Positions 1-6,690 of a stretch of DNA of 21,584 nucleotides are shown piece by piece. Below the pieces are notes generated by a model. It searched no databases, was not told the origin of the DNA, and saw only the letters and a list, made by a program, of their open reading frames with translations. The position numbers and the translations under genes are program-made. The DNA is taken from assembly GCA_947565865.1 (NCBI GenBank), contig CANOHT010000043.1, forward strand, positions 1 to 21,584, read 5' to 3'. This DNA is from an uncultured Clostridia bacterium. GTDB lineage: Bacteria; Bacillota; Clostridia; Christensenellales; Aristaeellaceae. The stretch's first letter is position 1. Each line of letters starts with the position of its first letter.

Positions 1-139
1 ATCAACAAGATCATGATCGATGGTAAAAGAGGGACTTCCAATATTATATTATGTTGATTCTGGAAAAGGGCAAATATATTTTGCCATGGCTAAGAAAACT
101 GGTCAATTATTTCCCTTCCGACGAATGAGGAGGTTGTCG

Positions 140-853
140 ATGCGCTTTTGTACGATGGTATTTTTACTCATATTGCTTTTTGCTGAACCAGCCAGGGCCG
201 AGGTTTCATAGGCAGATATATCATTGGCGCCCGCTACTCTTAGTGAACAAGAAGCGACTTTTGATCCTATTTTAAGAGTGACGCCTTTGAATACTATAGA
301 TGACCTTACAATAGGAGATATAGTATTCGTTGACGTTGTTGATACTACGCTTTTGATCGCTGTAGAGTATCATGATAAAGTAACTCAATTATGGGTTTGG
401 GATATATTGGATGGATTTGAGCGTGGCTATGAAATCGTATTAAGTTATCCCCTAATTCGCGCAATCTATCGTTCTTTCTGCTTATCCCCCGATGGAACAA
501 TTCTCTACTATGTAGGGAAAGGAGGTGCAATTCTTGGATTAAGCGGATCGAACGAAGACATTAAAATGGCAGTGTATTCAAAGCCGTTACATTTTGAAGA
601 ATATAGCCGTCCATCCCGTTCAGAATATCAATGTGTATCCCATCGCGATGGGTCTGTCATTGTATCCACGACGACCGGAGAATCCTTAACCGTCTTTGAC
701 TTTTCTCCGGAATATAGTGAATACCGCGCTAATTACAACAGCAAACTTCTCCCTTTTACGCTTCTATACATCGCCATTCTTATACTATTCCTACTTTTAA
801 TAGCTTGGCTAATTCGTAATAACATTTCCTATAATCCTCATATAAAGCATTAA
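140..853 (+). pseudogene. Membrane-anchored secreted protein of unknown function, interrupted by an in-frame TAG
   Basis: An AGGAGG at 128-133 lies six bases before the ATG at 140. From there the frame encodes a clear signal peptide (hydrophobic core FLLILLF, likely cleavage after ARA). A TAG at 209-211 interrupts it, and the same frame continues at once (ADISLAP...) to 853, so only one stop separates the signal peptide from the body. The body is about 210 residues. It contains a motif like a beta-propeller blade (SPDGTILYYVGKGGAIL) and one C-terminal transmembrane helix (LLYIAILILFLLLIAWL) followed by a short basic tail. The predicted topology is an outside domain with a membrane anchor. I do not recognise the family. 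Its place beside RHS debris would suit a membrane immunity or accessory protein, but that is inference. The downstream part could restart at TTG 224, but it would then lack its signal peptide. Confidence 0.6.
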
Positions 854-958
854 CTCGTACTGTACACGGGACCAAAGTTTCTTTAGAAGCTTTGCTCCCA
901 TATTATGATGAATACCATGTTGCTCCCCAAAAATCGCCTAACTGACAGGGAGAATTCT

Positions 959-1267
959 ATGAAAATTTTTGATTGGTTGTATTCAGTTGAGAACAAGATC
1001 GTGTTCGTTATAGGTTCGAATTCGCTAAGGGATTTGCATATCGCAATCAATGGCTTCTATGAAGCACAGCGCTACTTATGCAACATTGACGAGAATCTGC
1101 TTTACCCAGGGTTCCAGCGATATGTTGAAAATACATATGGTGTGTGTAAAGCAACATCCAAAGGTTGGGATGTACTTATTACGGAGCACTCACCTAATGC
1201 AGAGCAAGCCCTGGATACATTCTACGCTCTTCTTCGTAAATATCACATATCTTTACTAAGTACTTAA
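959..1267 (+). CDS. Small acidic protein, putative immunity protein of a polymorphic-toxin locus
   Basis: The product has 102 residues. I chose the ATG at 959 because AGGGAG at 947-952 sits six bases upstream; the frame is open further upstream to 905, but without a ribosome site. The protein has no signal peptide or membrane segment. The pattern SLRDLHIAINGFYEAQ, then LLYPGFQRYVENTYGV, KGWDVLI and AEQALDTFYALLRKY matches my recollection of a family of roughly 100-residue proteins encoded near RHS/Wap toxins in Firmicutes. Their spaced aromatic, Gly-Trp and Leu-Leu positions resemble those seen here. Immunity function is inferred from this resemblance and from position: it lies 126 bases upstream of an orphan RHS tip. 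Immunity genes normally follow their own toxin, so the cognate toxin may have been to the left. A strong terminator follows. The low GC content suggests acquisition. Confidence 0.5.
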   Translation: MKIFDWLYSVENKIVFVIGSNSLRDLHIAINGFYEAQRYLCNIDENLLYPGFQRYVENTYGVCKATSKGWDVLITEHSPNAEQALDTFYALLRKYHISLLST

Positions 1268-1274
1268 TACTCTG

Positions 1275-1305
1275 GCAGAGCTTCTACGGAAGCTCTGCTT
1301 TTCTT
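1275..1305 (+). terminator. Rho-independent terminator after the immunity-like gene
   Basis: A perfect 10-bp stem (1275-1284 with 1289-1298) is closed by C-G around a TACG loop, a member of the very stable UNCG tetraloop class. The run TTTTCTT follows directly. It lies eight bases after the stop codon at 1267. Confidence 0.93.
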
Positions 1306-1392
1306 ATATATCGCAGTATAGAGGATTTCATCAGTAAACCAATATGTACTTCATAGCAAAATGTAGACAATAAAAGCAGGGGCAGGCAATAG

Positions 1393-2257
1393 CCCCGCTT
1401 CTACTACGACGCGCAGAACAAGCCCGCGGTGGCGCTCTACGATGGCATTGCCTATGCCTGCATGTACAACCTCCAGGGCGACGTGATTGCGCTGGTGAAC
1501 GCCAGCGGTACCAAGGTAGGGGAGTACAAGTACGATGCCTGGGGCAAACCGCTAAGCAAAAACTGGCACCTTGGCAACTACATTGGGTACGCTGAATCCC
1601 TTCCGCTATCGTGGGTATGTGTACGATGAGGAGACAGGGCTGTATTACCTCAGGAGCAGGTATTATAATCCGGTTTGGAGTCGGTTTGTCAATTGTGACG
1701 CCCAGTGTGGGGCTCTTGGCGAGCCATTTACACACAATGTATTTGCTTATTGTGTAAATTCTCCAGTCGGTCTTATAGACCAGGATGGTTGTGTATGGGT
1801 TCAGGGCGCTTATGCACCGTATTATGGATTTTACCATGCCCTAGTCCAGCAATGGCTTGTTGCCCATAATCCGGGGCTTGAAATGGAAGTAATGACAAGT
1901 ACGGGACGAATCGATTTGTATAACCGACAGACGCATCAAATGTATGAGGTTAAGCCGGATAATACCGCTACTATTGCACAAGGCAGAGAACAACTCCGAC
2001 GTTATGCAAGAGGTACCCTGCCTGTATCTCCGCATCCAACGAAATTGGTTCTGCCTGCTGACGGGGCAATAACGCACGAATATCCCAATACAGTTGTATA
2101 TGTAAAAATAAGACAGCAAGGGCGGATGATTATTAAAAAAATCAATGCATGTGGCCCTAATAATAGTTTTGTTACCCTTTTTCTCCCTTTCCGATGTCCA
2201 TCATTAGATCTGAACACTCCATTTTCCAAATACTCTTGCACACTTCTGAACAGATGA
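1393..2257 (+). pseudogene. Orphan RHS core tip with C-terminal PD-(D/E)XK-type nuclease toxin, frameshifted
   Basis: RHS homology starts abruptly at about 1393-1399 (FYYDAQNKPAVALYDG, NLQGDVIALVNASGTKVGEY, KYDAWGKPLSK). It changes frame at an A5 run (1558-1562). Removing one A gives SKTGTLATTLGTLNPFRYRG, followed by VYDEETGLYYLRSRYYNP, the classic RHS-associated core. There is no credible start codon or ribosome site, so this is a displaced rhs-CT tip and not a full RHS gene. After NSPVGLIDQDG the sequence diverges into a toxin domain. GRIDLY (Asp codon at 1913), YEVKP (Glu codon at 1946, Lys two codons later) and the downstream GREQLRRY fit the D...ExK...Q core of PD-(D/E)XK nucleases. The last 35 or so residues look unconserved, and the frame may be lost again near an A7 run at about 2136. 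No immunity gene follows before the convergent methyltransferase. Confidence 0.75.
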
Positions 2258-2299
2258 GTTGGTCATTTGAATATCAGCGAATATGGTCTAAAAGGCAAG

Positions 2300-2326
2300 A
2301 AATAAGCGGTTTTTCTCGCTTTATTT
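2300..2326 (-). terminator. Probable terminator of the RNA methyltransferase gene
   Basis: A 9-bp stem (2300-2308 with 2317-2326, one bulged base) encloses an 8-base loop. Read leftward it contains the methyltransferase stop codon and is followed by CTTGCCTTTT. The stem is AT-rich and the U-tract is broken, so strength is uncertain. Confidence 0.45.
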
Positions 2327-3505
2327 CTCTACTCTTGATATTAATACTACGCACTCCACATGCTCCGTCCCCGGGAACATATCCACCGGCACGGCTTTGA
2401 TGGTCTGATAGCCGCCCTTTACCAGGAAGGCGGCGTCCCGGGCCAGGGTCTCGGGGTTGCAAGAGACGTAGACGATGCGGGGCGGCGCCAGGGTCAGCAG
2501 GGAGCGCAGGAAGGGCTCGTCGGAGCCCGATCGGGGCGGATCCATCATGACCACGTCCGGCACGAAGCCCTCCTTCGCCATCCGCACCATGAAGCGACCC
2601 GCGTCGTCACAGTAGAAGGCGGCGTTGCGCACCTGGTTGCGGCGGGCGTTTTCTCGGGCATCCTTGACGGCGTTGGCGTTCAGCTCCACGCCGATCAGCC
2701 GTGCGATATGATCCGAGGCGCAAAGGCCGATGGTGCCGGTGCCGCAGTAGGCGTCCAGCAGGGTCTCGCGGCCGGTGAGGCCCGCCAGGTCAATGGCCGT
2801 GCGGTAGAGCGTCTCGGTCTGGCGGGCGTTGACCTGATAGAACGATTGGGGCGATATACGGAAGGTCTTCCCGCACAGCTCGTCTTCCATGAAGCCCTCG
2901 CCGTAGAGAATGATTTCTTTTTTCCCCAGCACCATGCTGGTTTCCCGCTGGTTGAGGTTGAGCACGATGGTGGTGATTTCCGGGTGCTTTTCCAGCAGCG
3001 CGGCCACAAATGCCTTCCGGCCGGGGAATTCCAGGCTGGCCGCCACCAGCACCACCATGATCTGGCCGGTATGGTGACCGGTGCGGATGACCACATGCCT
3101 CAGAAAGCCCCGATGCGTGTATTCATTGTATACCCGGAGTCGGAAGGGCTTAAGCAGGCTGACAATGGTCTGAATGATTCGGTCTGCCCGGGTGTCCTCT
3201 ATCAGGCAGCGCTTCACCGGGACGACCCGATGCGTACCGGCCGCGTAAACGCCGCTGACGGCGTCGCCCCGCCTGTCCGTCGCCAGCACCGCGTGAACCT
3301 TGTTGCGGTAATGGAAGGGATGTTCCATGCCAATGATAGGCTCCACCGGGCATAGGGAACCCAACAGCTCCTGTACCCGGCGCTGCTTCCATTGAAGCTG
3401 CTCCCGGTAACTCAGACGGGTCAGCTGACAGCCACCGCAGCGCGCGGCCACGGGACAGTTGAAGCGAATATCCCGGGAGGGCGGAGAAACGGTATATTCA
3501 GGCAT
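2321..3505 (-). CDS. 23S rRNA/tRNA (uracil-C5)-methyltransferase, RlmD/TrmA family, Fe-S type, lacking a TRAM domain
   Basis: This family uses S-adenosylmethionine to methylate C5 of a uridine in RNA. Counted from the upstream in-frame ATG at 3511, Cys19, Cys25, Cys28 (CGGC) and Cys102 match the four [4Fe-4S] ligands of RumA/RlmD. The SAM loop is DAYCGTGTIGL (253-263), followed by MMDPPRSG. The catalytic nucleophile is Cys351 in YVSCNPETLARD, and the base is Glu386 in TEHVECV, so all key residues are present. I place the start at 3505 (third codon) because AAGGAG at 3513-3518 is seven bases from it but only one base from the ATG at 3511. The product is about 394 residues against a usual 450-480, because the N-terminal TRAM RNA-binding domain is absent. 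Which uridine is modified (23S U1939, U747 or tRNA U54) cannot be told. Confidence 0.92.
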   Translation of the reverse strand: MPEYTVSPPSRDIRFNCPVAARCGGCQLTRLSYREQLQWKQRRVQELLGSLCPVEPIIGMEHPFHYRNKVHAVLATDRRGDAVSGVYAAGTHRVVPVKRCLIEDTRADRIIQTIVSLLKPFRLRVYNEYTHRGFLRHVVIRTGHHTGQIMVVLVAASLEFPGRKAFVAALLEKHPEITTIVLNLNQRETSMVLGKKEIILYGEGFMEDELCGKTFRISPQSFYQVNARQTETLYRTAIDLAGLTGRETLLDAYCGTGTIGLCASDHIARLIGVELNANAVKDARENARRNQVRNAAFYCDDAGRFMVRMAKEGFVPDVVMMDPPRSGSDEPFLRSLLTLAPPRIVYVSCNPETLARDAAFLVKGGYQTIKAVPVDMFPGTEHVECVVLISRVEK

Positions 3506-3540
3506 GGTCATGCTCCTTTTGTGATGGTAAGCGTCATATC

Positions 3541-3569
3541 ATTATATCGCGCCGCTGTTACAGTGTCAA
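3541..3569 (-). promoter_or_regulatory. Perfect consensus sigma-A promoter for the RNA methyltransferase gene
   Basis: On the minus strand TTGACA (3564-3569) and TATAAT (3541-3546) are separated by exactly 17 bases, matching the vegetative consensus at every position. The start site would lie near 3534, leaving a leader of about 28 bases. Confidence 0.9.
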
Positions 3570-3579
3570 TGCAACGCCC

Positions 3580-3607
3580 TTGCGTCCTTTGGAAAACATG
3601 CTATAAT
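3580..3607 (+). promoter_or_regulatory. Probable promoter of the ParB-like/BMP operon
   Basis: A perfect TATAAT (3602-3607) lies 16 bases after TTGCGT (3580-3585). It is back to back with the methyltransferase promoter; the two -35 boxes are 10 bases apart. Transcription would begin near 3614, giving a leader of about 80 bases. Confidence 0.7.
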
Positions 3608-3622
3608 AGGGCGTGACCGATG

Positions 3623-3673
3623 GCCGGAAATCGCCGCCCGCTCATGACAGACACGGGGCGACGCCCTTCCGGC
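3623..3673 (+). other. Possible leader stem-loop before the BMP-fusion gene
   Basis: GCCGGAA (3623-3629) pairs with TTCCGGC (3667-3673), enclosing 37 bases that contain further GC-rich pairing. It ends seven bases before the AGGAGG of the next gene, so it could influence translation. It matches no riboswitch class I know, and GC-rich DNA gives such stems by chance. Confidence 0.3.
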
Positions 3674-3692
3674 GCGGCGGAGGAGGTTTACG

Positions 3693-5651
3693 GTGAGCAG
3701 ACCGGAAGCGATCAATCAGTATGCCTACGCGCTGAAGCAGGGCCAGCGGTACTACCGCAGCTGCGTTATTCGCGGCAGCTATCCCTATCCCCAGGTGCTG
3801 GATGAGATTTTCAGCGAGGAAATGTGCGCCGGCCGGTCCTATGTCGGTCTGGTGGACATCCCCATGGATCAGATTGTGGGCACCACCACGGCAGGGCGAA
3901 AGTCGGCCTTCGCGGGGAATTTCATGCCCCTGCTGGAGATGGGGACAGAGTTTGCGGAAAAGTGGATCAACCTGTGCACCGCTCACCTGGATACCATCGG
4001 GATCAAGGATCCCATTATTTGCAGCGAGTACATGGGGCGGTTTTACGTTACCGAGGGCAACAAGCGGGTCAGTGTGCTGAAAAGCTATGGCGCGGAAACC
4101 ATTCCCGGCATCGTCACCCGGCTGATCCCCGCCTACGCCAACAGCCAGGAAGTCCAGATTTATTATGAATTCATGGCCTTCTACCAGCTAAGCAGGCTGT
4201 ATGATGTGAGCTTTACCCTCCGGGGCAGCTATGTCAGGCTGCAGGCGGCATTGGGCTATTCGCCCGAGCATGCCTGGACGGAGGATGAGCGTAAAAGGTT
4301 CCTGCAAGCCTATCGTCCCTTCCGGGAGGCCTTTGATAAGGCCAATACCGAGGCCCTGCCTTTGGCAGCCGGCGACGCGCTGCTGGCCTGGCTGCAGGTC
4401 TACACGATGGCTGATCTGGAACGGATGACGGCGGCGGAGGTAAGCAAGAGCCTGACGGCGATCTGGCCTGATCTGCGGGTGCTGGCCCGGGGAACGCCCA
4501 TCGCCGTCAGCACCGACCCCACAGATGAGAAGGAAAAACCCGGCTTGCTGCAGGCTTTGGGCCTAAGCAAGCCCCAGCGGCTGAGCATCGCCTTCTTCCA
4601 TACCTTTGATCCCCGGAAGAGCAGTTGGACGGCGGCTCACGACCTGGGGCGAAAGCATCTGGAAGCCGCAATGGGGGAGCGCGTCAGCGTCAGCAGCTGC
4701 GTCTGCTCACCGCAAAACGCCGTGGAAGCCATGGAGGAGGCTGTGAGCGGGGGCGCTCAGGTCATCTTTGCCACCACGCCGCCGCTGATGGACGCCTGCC
4801 GTCAAATCGCCGCGCGCCATCCCGGCATCAAGGTGATGAACTGCGCCCTGTCCATGCCCTACACCGGGGTGCGCACCTATTACAGCCGCATGTATGAGGC
4901 CAAGTTTATCATCGGCGCCATCGCGGGAGCCATGGCCAAGGGAAACCGAATTGGCTTCGTGGCCAATTATCCCATCGCGGGCGTCAGCGCCAGCATCAAC
5001 GCCTTTGCCCTGGGCGCGCGGATGGTGAACCCTGATGTGCGCATTGCCCTGCGGTGGTCGTGTCTGCCGGGGGATCATGTGGCGGAGCTGCTGGCCGAGG
5101 GCGTCAACGTGATCTCCAACAGGGAGACCGCCGCCGGAGAGGGGCTGAATTTCGCCTGGGAATGGGGCGCGTACCGCATTGACAGCCAGGGCGAGCTGCA
5201 GCCCCTGGCGTCCCCCCTGTGGAACTGGGGCAGCTTCTACGAGAAGGTGGTGCGCAGCATTTTCAGCGGCGGCTGGGAAGCCCTGAGCGCCAAGGATGCC
5301 GATCAGGCGGTGAACTACTGGTGGGGCATGAACAGCGGCGTGATAGACGTTTACCTCAGCGACGCGCTGCCCGCGGGTGTGCGTCAGCTGGCGGATATTC
5401 TGAAAAGCGGCATTGTCAGCGGCACGTTCGCGCCCTTCCACTGCGCCATACGCGATCAGGCGGGCGTTGTGCGCAACGACGGCTCCGCCTGGCTCAGCCC
5501 GGAGGAAATCATGAACATGGATTGGCTTTGCGATCATGTGGACGGCGAAATCCCCGCCTTTGAACAGCTGTTGCCCGCCTCCCGTCAGCTGGTGCGGCTG
5601 CTGGGCCTTCACCGGGATCAGCTTCCGCCGGAAACGGAGGCCGCGCCATGA
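3693..5651 (+). CDS. Cytosolic fusion of a ParB-like N-terminal domain with a BMP/PnrA-type ligand-binding domain
   Basis: The GTG start is fixed by AGGAGG at 3681-3686, six bases upstream. The product has 652 residues. Residues 1-145 contain IPMDQIVGTTTAGRKSAF and EGNKRVSVLKSYGA (121-134), a ParB/sulfiredoxin-like signature. Residues 150-290 are mostly helical linker. Residues 296-580 resemble BMP/PnrA nucleoside-binding proteins (RLSIAFFHTFDPRKSSWT, GAQVIFATTPPLMDACR, YEAKFIIGAIAGAMAKGNRIG). No signal peptide, lipobox or membrane segment is present, so this is not a normal extracellular ABC binding protein, and no permease or ATPase gene is nearby. A cytosolic sensor of a nucleoside-like ligand is inference. 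From memory, similar proteins in other Clostridia are annotated as BMP-family transporter proteins and lie beside the same phosphoesterase. The stop overlaps the next start by four bases (ATGA). Confidence 0.82.
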   Translation: MSRPEAINQYAYALKQGQRYYRSCVIRGSYPYPQVLDEIFSEEMCAGRSYVGLVDIPMDQIVGTTTAGRKSAFAGNFMPLLEMGTEFAEKWINLCTAHLDTIGIKDPIICSEYMGRFYVTEGNKRVSVLKSYGAETIPGIVTRLIPAYANSQEVQIYYEFMAFYQLSRLYDVSFTLRGSYVRLQAALGYSPEHAWTEDERKRFLQAYRPFREAFDKANTEALPLAAGDALLAWLQVYTMADLERMTAAEVSKSLTAIWPDLRVLARGTPIAVSTDPTDEKEKPGLLQALGLSKPQRLSIAFFHTFDPRKSSWTAAHDLGRKHLEAAMGERVSVSSCVCSPQNAVEAMEEAVSGGAQVIFATTPPLMDACRQIAARHPGIKVMNCALSMPYTGVRTYYSRMYEAKFIIGAIAGAMAKGNRIGFVANYPIAGVSASINAFALGARMVNPDVRIALRWSCLPGDHVAELLAEGVNVISNRETAAGEGLNFAWEWGAYRIDSQGELQPLASPLWNWGSFYEKVVRSIFSGGWEALSAKDADQAVNYWWGMNSGVIDVYLSDALPAGVRQLADILKSGIVSGTFAPFHCAIRDQAGVVRNDGSAWLSPEEIMNMDWLCDHVDGEIPAFEQLLPASRQLVRLLGLHRDQLPPETEAAP

Positions 5652-6244
5652 AGATTCTGCTGATTTCCGACGAGGAGTCGGACTATCTGTGGGAATACTA
5701 CCAGCCCGGTCGGCTGGACGGCATCGACATCATCATCTCCTGCGGGGATCTGGATCCGGCCTATCTCCGCTTTCTGGTGACCATGAGCCGGGCACGGCTG
5801 CTGTATGTCCACGGCAACCATGACGGCAAGTACGAGCGCAATCCCCCGGAGGGCTGCGAGTGCATTGAGGATCGTGTGGTGAACATCGGCGGGCTGCGGA
5901 TTATGGGGCTGGGGGGCTCGCTGCGGTATAGCCCCGGCCCGCACCAGTACACCGAAAGCCAGATGATGACCCGCATCATGAAATTGCGCTGGCAGCTGAT
6001 GCTCCACAAGGGCGTGGATATCGTGGTCAGCCACGCCCCGGTGCGGAGCATAGGCGACGAGGAAAACGTCACCCATCGCGGCTTCGAGGCCTTTCAATAT
6101 GTGCTGAAGCGCTACAAGCCACGCTACTGGGCCTTCGGCCATGTCCACCTGCGCTACGGCGGACAGAAGGATCGGGTATATCACAGCGGAGAAACCCTGC
6201 TCATCAACGCCTGCGGGCGGTTCTTGCTGGATTTTGAGCCATGA
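5648..6244 (+). CDS. Calcineurin-like metallophosphoesterase with a D-x-E first motif
   Basis: The product has 198 residues, a typical YfcE/MJ0936-like single-domain size. Metal-site motifs appear in order: SDEES (7-11), CGDLD (32-36), GNHD (56-59), SHAP (128-131) and GHVH (164-167). The first motif is normally D-x-H; here Glu10 takes the histidine position. My recollection is that relatives in Clostridia share this SDEES form, so it may be a family trait and not decay. The substrate is unknown; a phosphodiester or phosphomonoester is expected. There is no signal peptide, so the enzyme is cytosolic. The start overlaps the stop of the BMP fusion by four bases, implying translational coupling and a shared function. 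Its own stop overlaps the ATG of a micro-ORF. Confidence 0.9.
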   Translation: MKILLISDEESDYLWEYYQPGRLDGIDIIISCGDLDPAYLRFLVTMSRARLLYVHGNHDGKYERNPPEGCECIEDRVVNIGGLRIMGLGGSLRYSPGPHQYTESQMMTRIMKLRWQLMLHKGVDIVVSHAPVRSIGDEENVTHRGFEAFQYVLKRYKPRYWAFGHVHLRYGGQKDRVYHSGETLLINACGRFLLDFEP

Positions 6245-6288
6245 AAACCCGGATACCAATGCAAGTCAAGGAAGGCGGGAGCGGATGA
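6241..6288 (+). other. 15-codon micro-ORF bridging the phosphoesterase and YciI-like genes
   Basis: ATG 6241 overlaps the phosphoesterase stop as ATGA. The frame encodes MKTRIPMQVKEGGSG and ends in TGA 6286-6288, which overlaps the next gene's ATG (6285) again as ATGA. No good ribosome site precedes it. It may be a coupling device that carries terminating ribosomes to the next start, or chance; translation is unproven. Confidence 0.3.
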
Positions 6289-6584
6289 ATCAGCTTATGT
6301 ATCTGGTGATGCTTAAAAAATCAAAAACCTTTAACAGGCTGACGAAAAAGATCGTCGAGGAGCATGTGGAAAACATCAGGAGGCTGGATGACGAGGGAAA
6401 GCTTGAATTATGCGGTGTGTTCAAGGGCTACCCTGGCATGGCTGGCATGTACATTTTGAAAGTCGAAACCCGCGAGGAGGCGGAAGCGCTGTGTCAGCGG
6501 GAGCCCCTGGTGGCGGGCGGTTACGCCGCCTATCAGTTGGCAGGCTTGGAGCTGGCGCATCGAGGAAATAACTACCTGCTTTAA
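6285..6584 (+). CDS. YciI-like (YCII-related) small protein
   Basis: The product has 99 residues with the ferredoxin-like alpha/beta pattern of YCII-related proteins. A beta strand (QLMYLVMLKKS) is followed by a helix with EEHVENIRRLDDEGKL, then GVFKGYPGMAGMYILKVETREEAEALCQREPLV. His27 and Asp35/Asp36 occupy the place of the conserved His-Asp pair of YciI. The usual DP before the last helix is EP here. The biochemical role of the family is mostly unknown. GGGAG at 6277-6281 is close to the start, with GAAGG (6271-6275) at better spacing. It is the last gene of the ParB-like/BMP-phosphoesterase operon and is followed by a long hairpin terminator. Confidence 0.82.
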   Translation: MNQLMYLVMLKKSKTFNRLTKKIVEEHVENIRRLDDEGKLELCGVFKGYPGMAGMYILKVETREEAEALCQREPLVAGGYAAYQLAGLELAHRGNNYLL

Positions 6585-6641
6585 TGCCGGAACGTGAATT
6601 CCCGGAGCGTCACGGCGGTGAGCAAGGTGATGATTATTCAT

Positions 6642-6681
6642 AACGCCTGGATTGACAAAGCAATGTCAGTCCGGGCGTTTT
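6642..6681 (+). terminator. Operon terminator after the YciI-like gene
   Basis: A 16-bp stem (6642-6657 with 6664-6679, two G-U pairs) closes the loop AAGCAA and runs into TTTTC. Read leftward it lacks a U-tract, so it mainly ends the rightward operon, although the convergent gpsA ends only 10 bases further right. Confidence 0.85.
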
Positions 6682-6690
6682 CAATGGACA

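Noticed and set aside
20..139. Open frame from ATG 20 continuous with the signal peptide
   Set aside because: The strong ribosome site at 128-133 points to ATG 140; residues before it are hydrophilic and unlike a secreted protein's start.
874..893. Hairpin AAAGTTTC-TTTA-GAAGCTTT after the membrane protein gene
   Set aside because: The stem is AT-rich with a G-T pair and no U-tract follows, so a terminator call is not supported.
2194..2400. 68-residue open frame that could be a missing immunity gene after the toxin
   Set aside because: It has no ribosome site, overlaps the toxin tail and runs into antisense of the methyltransferase gene; it resembles no immunity protein.
2360..3355. 331-residue plus-strand open frame
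   Set aside because: It is the antisense shadow of the RNA methyltransferase gene, with no ribosome site and low-complexity His/Gly/Val composition.
4707..5612. 301-residue minus-strand open frame
   Set aside because: It is the antisense shadow of the BMP fusion gene; the real frame has clear homology and a strong ribosome site.
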